Positions 5,877 through 6,120 of a stretch of DNA of 6,120 bases are shown one piece after another. The number at the start of each line of letters is the position of its first letter. Within the stretch, counting starts at the first letter, position 1. Source of the DNA: Xanthomonas translucens pv. translucens DSM 18974 (GTDB lineage Bacteria > Pseudomonadota > Gammaproteobacteria > Xanthomonadales > Xanthomonadaceae); assembly GCF_000331775.1 (NCBI RefSeq), contig NZ_CAPJ01000537.1, forward strand, positions 1 through 6,120, given 5' to 3'. The position numbers were made by a program, and so were the translations under genes. The notes under the pieces are model-generated. The model ran no database searches. It saw only the letters and a list, made by a program, of their open reading frames with translations, and was not told where the DNA came from.

Positions 5877-6120
5877 GCGCGGCCATCTGGCGCCCGAACA
5901 GATTCCCGCCGATATCGTCGCCATGCATCGCGCGTGGAATGCGAAGACCAATTGCAAGGCGAACGCCACCAGCTGACCCTGGTCTATCCGCACGAAGCCG
6001 ACGCCGCGCAAGGCCGCGTCTCGGTGCTGGCGCCGGTCGGCAGCGCCCTGCTCGGCCTGGCCGTGGGCCAGTCGATCGACTGGCAGGCCCCGGCGGCCGC
6101 CCGCTGCGGCTGCGCGTGAT
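5869..6120 (+). pseudogene. rnk: Decayed rnk homologue (nucleoside diphosphate kinase regulator)
   Basis: Rnk is a GreA/GreB-like protein with a C-terminal FKBP-like domain that acts on RNA polymerase; in E. coli it was named for its effect on nucleoside diphosphate kinase. Three frames together spell a Rnk body: LVERGHLAPEQIPADIVAMH (5869-5928), then RVECEDQLQGERHQLTLVYP from about 5930 on, with RVSVLAPVGSALLGLAVGQS and IDWQAP, and after a second shift GGRPLRLRV up to the edge. The hallmark LVYP and APVGSALLGL segments match Rnk as I remember it. Restoring one T in the CATCGC at 5926-5931 and one G in the CCCCGGCGG at about 6089-6097 would give one open frame. The first 45 or so residues are absent: sequence upstream in that frame is only the end of the membrane-protein gene read out of phase. 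I see no start codon or ribosome site. The gene is therefore broken at least three ways; its 3' end lies outside the window. Confidence 0.85.

Noticed and set aside
1..6120. CRISPR array, tRNA/rRNA gene, transposase or phage gene
   Set aside because: I saw no spaced direct repeats, RNA-gene signatures or transposase motifs on either strand.

Overview
The window looks like chromosomal DNA from a Xanthomonadaceae bacterium, most likely Xanthomonas. The evidence is the high GC content, strong third-position GC in the genes, the ahpC / ahpF-oxyR order with an unassigned membrane-protein gene behind it (an arrangement I recall from Xanthomonas work as ahpC, ahpF-oxyR-orfX), and an AhpC that reads like the Xanthomonas form. 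I could not run any search, so the genus is an inference.

Layout. Bases 1-519 hold no intact gene. They contain two short reading-frame remnants on the minus strand, both apparently frameshifted. Next, on the minus strand, is an intact prmC (release-factor glutamine methyltransferase). A 214-base divergent region follows, carrying a perfect 8-bp inverted repeat on the prmC side and a well-formed OxyR operator joined to a sigma70-type promoter on the ahpC side. The plus strand then carries ahpC, a 200-base gap with strong overlapping hairpins, ahpF, a 16-bp perfect hairpin, oxyR, a weak hairpin, and a gene for a two-helix membrane protein of unknown function. The window ends in a decayed rnk homologue that lacks its 5' part and has two single-base frameshifts.

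How the genes work together. OxyR (cysteines 199 and 208 conserved) senses peroxide by disulfide formation. It should activate ahpC through the site at 1454-1490, directly upstream of the -35 box. AhpC reduces peroxides; AhpF passes electrons from NADH through FAD and two CxxC pairs to re-reduce AhpC. The hairpins between ahpC and ahpF, and between ahpF and oxyR, could make the transcript levels step down from an abundant peroxidase to a scarce regulator. prmC is a separate housekeeping gene.

The core is a known system and I do not see a wholly new one. The parts most worth a second look are the decayed gene ends on both sides of an intact core, the mutually exclusive RNA folds after ahpC, and the uncharacterised membrane protein next to oxyR.
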